This document shows positions 62,545-64,000 of a DNA stretch of 64,000 nt, in pieces. The translations under genes and the position numbers were made by a program. The stretch covers positions 4,464,001-4,528,000 of the forward strand of contig NZ_LN850107.1 in assembly GCF_900070365.1 (NCBI RefSeq), in the 5' to 3' direction. Every line of letters begins with the position of its first letter. The stretch's first letter is position 1. This DNA is from Alloactinosynnema sp. L-07. Its GTDB lineage: Bacteria > Actinomycetota > Actinomycetes > Mycobacteriales > Pseudonocardiaceae. Under the pieces are notes generated by a model. The model had not been told where the DNA came from. It did no database searches and was given only the letters and a program-made list of their open reading frames with translations.

Positions 62545-64000
62545 CTAGGGTCGCCCTCCGGAGGCGGGAGCGCAGGTTCGAATCCTGCCGGGGGCACGTA
62601 CAGCATCTACACAAGCAGCGTCTGCGGTCTGAGCAGGCGCTTCTTGTGTTTTGATCATGTTTTCGTTGATCCTTTCCGCCGTTTCGGCGATGTCGGGCAG
62701 TCGGTCTGCGGGTAGCCGGATGGCGATGTCGACGTGGTCGCCGTCGTCCCTCAGCCGCACGCTTAGTTGGGTGATCTCGAAGAGTCGTCGCAGCAGCGGT
62801 TCGGGCGCTTCGGCGAGGGTGAGCGCCAGGTGGGGCAGCGCGTCGAGCAACGCGATGTCCGCCGCGCCGGGGCGGCTGGGTTCGGCGTCGTCGGCCGCGT
62901 CGAGTTGGGTGATGGCGGCGAGGGTGCCGGTTCGTTCGGCTTCCAGGTCGTTGTAGGTGCCGCGTAGGGCCTTGGTGAAAGGATCGTCAGGGTCGCCGTC
63001 CTGGGCTTGGCGCATGATCGAGTTTTGGCGTCGGGTGAGGTCGGCGAGGGCGCGTTGGAGGCGTTCGCGTTCGGTGTGGCGTTCGTGGGTGGCGCGGTCG
63101 TCGATTCCGGCGATGTCGGCGGCGAGGATGGCGTGGCGCTGCGGCCCGAAGACGCGGTCGGCGAAGAAGCGGGTGACGGCGTCGAGGATGGCGTCCTCGC
63201 GCAGGTACACGGCTTTGGGGTGACCCGCGTAGGTGTCGGGGCGGCCACGGTTGTTGTTGCGCGGCCAGCACATGTAGTAGGCGCGTTCGTGGCGGTGGTT
63301 GCCGAACATGCGCCGCCCGCACGCGCAGAACAGCATGCTGCGCAGCAGGTAGGTGCGGCGGGTTTCGGGGTGGGTGTTGAAGCCGTTGCCGTCGCGGGAG
63401 CCGCGTTTGGCGGCTCGGCGGGCGTTGAACTCGTCGTACATCCACTTGGGGATCAGTGGCTCATGCGCCGGTTCGGTCGACCACACCCATTTGATCGGGT
63501 CGTTGACCTTCCCGTTGCGGGAGCGGGAAGCGCGCCGGTTGAACACCTGGTAGCCGGTGTACTTGGGGTTGCGCAGGATCTCGTAGACGCTCGTCTTGCC
63601 CCACGCACCGCGCGCCCGTGTCTTGCCCGGCGGTTCCGGTGGTGGATACCGAGTCGGGTCGGCGTTGAGCCGGTCGGCGATGGTGTCGTAGCCGATCCCT
63701 TCGTGGTAGCGCCACAACGCGATCTGGGTGACCGTCTCCGCGCGGACACCGTCGGGTTCGAGCCGGGTCTTGGTCTGCCCCTTGGCGGCCTTCGTCGGGT
63801 TGGGGTGCCTGATCGTCTTTGCCTTGTACCCGTAGCAGGGTTTGCCGATGTTCCAACCCTCGCGGACGTGCGTGCACAACCCACCCCAGGACTGTTCAAG
63901 GGTGTTGAGGACTTCGTACTCGGCCACCGACTGGTTGATCCGGCGCTGCAAGATCCGCTGCGCCCTGCTGCCGGACACGGTGATCGGCTCGTTCGCGGCG
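62545..64000 (-). CDS. Large serine recombinase/integrase (partial, leaves right edge)
   Basis: At least 484 codons; the frame is open to base 64000, so the N-terminal resolvase domain with the catalytic Ser is outside. The visible part begins at the domain junction, 'NQSVAEYEVLNTLEQSWGGLCTHVREGWNIGKPCYGYKAK'. The recombinase domain follows: 'YHEGIGYDTIADRLNADPTRYPPP', 'VYEILRNPKYTGYQVF'. A zinc ribbon ('LLRSMLFCACGRRMFGNHRHERAYYMCWP') and a coiled-coil region ('RATHERHTERERLQRALADLTRRQNSIMRQAQ') come next. This is the phage/ICE large serine integrase layout. The adjacent tRNA-Arg half suggests its attachment site. It is the probable integrase of a neighbouring element extending to the right. 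Confidence 0.9.
   Translation of the reverse strand, partial: AANEPITVSGSRAQRILQRRINQSVAEYEVLNTLEQSWGGLCTHVREGWNIGKPCYGYKAKTIRHPNPTKAAKGQTKTRLEPDGVRAETVTQIALWRYHEGIGYDTIADRLNADPTRYPPPEPPGKTRARGAWGKTSVYEILRNPKYTGYQVFNRRASRSRNGKVNDPIKWVWSTEPAHEPLIPKWMYDEFNARRAAKRGSRDGNGFNTHPETRRTYLLRSMLFCACGRRMFGNHRHERAYYMCWPRNNNRGRPDTYAGHPKAVYLREDAILDAVTRFFADRVFGPQRHAILAADIAGIDDRATHERHTERERLQRALADLTRRQNSIMRQAQDGDPDDPFTKALRGTYNDLEAERTGTLAAITQLDAADDAEPSRPGAADIALLDALPHLALTLAEAPEPLLRRLFEITQLSVRLRDDGDHVDIAIRLPADRLPDIAETAERINENMIKTQEAPAQTADAACVDAVRAPGRIRTCAPASGGRP
62549..62597 (+). tRNA. 3' half of tRNA-Arg(CCG), probable attachment site
   Basis: Anticodon arm CGCC-CTCCGGA-GGCG with anticodon CCG, then the T arm GCAGG-TTCGAAT-CCTGC and the 3' acceptor strand CGGGGGCA. 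The 5' half (acceptor GCCCCCG and D arm) is missing. It abuts and partly overlaps the 3' end of the serine recombinase gene, whose last residues ('GRIRTCAPASGGRP') are its antisense translation. This is the pattern of an att site left when an element integrates into the 3' part of a tRNA gene. Not a functional tRNA here. Confidence 0.8.

Noticed and set aside
62521..62597. Complete tRNA-Arg gene
   Set aside because: The sequence 5' of the anticodon arm does not pair with the acceptor 3' strand; only the 3' half is present.
1..64000. CRISPR array
   Set aside because: No regularly spaced short direct repeats with unique spacers were noticed and no Cas proteins recognised, even though CHAT proteases occur with type III-E systems.

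Overview
The window is high-GC, GTG-rich actinomycete DNA. Its gene set (FxLD lanthipeptide cluster, MAB_1171c-like membrane protein with an ImmA protease, AfsR-like STAND NTPase) suggests an antibiotic-producing filamentous actinomycete, possibly Pseudonocardiales. No housekeeping gene was recognised. It reads as a patchwork genomic island of mobile-element, antagonism and defence modules.

Layout. 1-3371 (minus): conjugation operon with TcpC-like protein, small membrane protein, TcpE-like protein and a VirB4-like ATPase running off the left edge. 3718-8002: accessory genes of that element, namely an XRE regulator with repeated operator-like motifs on both sides, an unknown protein, an L,D-transpeptidase-like protein, a MAB_1171c-like membrane protein with an ImmA/IrrE protease, and an excisionase-like HTH protein. 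8103-10931: a frameshifted membrane-protein gene and a Schlafen/AlbA_2 protein. 10984-20203 (minus): complete FxLD class I lanthipeptide cluster, in which the stand-alone SpaB_C protein is cut by an in-frame amber codon. 20389-22871: remains of a long prokaryotic Argonaute lacking PIWI, and two small unknown genes.

23106-37911 carries two near-identical tyrosine recombinase genes bracketing about 13 kb of conflict-type genes: a tightly coupled five-gene operon (CCA/poly(A)-polymerase-like nucleotidyltransferase, unknown, membrane beta-propeller, lipoprotein, S-4TM pore-forming effector) and a STAND-KAP NTPase. I judge the five-gene operon the best candidate for an undescribed system: a nucleotide-modifying enzyme and a membrane-anchored putative sensor coupled to a membrane-killing effector. 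38109-49218: two HEPN-motif proteins, a secreted CHAP-domain protein with propeller repeats, an HTH-Nudix protein truncated by an IS630 element, and two inverted IS630 copies flanking the second HEPN gene. 49239-50830: dead IS1380 and IS110 remnants. 50846-61083 (minus): a second coupled five-gene operon of large membrane/TPR proteins with Clp_N-like repeats and a CHAT (caspase-like) protease, also a plausible conflict system. 61938-64000: a truncated small gene, the 3' half of a tRNA-Arg(CCG), and a serine integrase leaving the right edge.

Many genes are broken by single-base indels. At least six look like one missing base in a short homopolymer, so part of the apparent decay may be assembly error. 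All functions here are inferred by reading the sequence; no database search was run.
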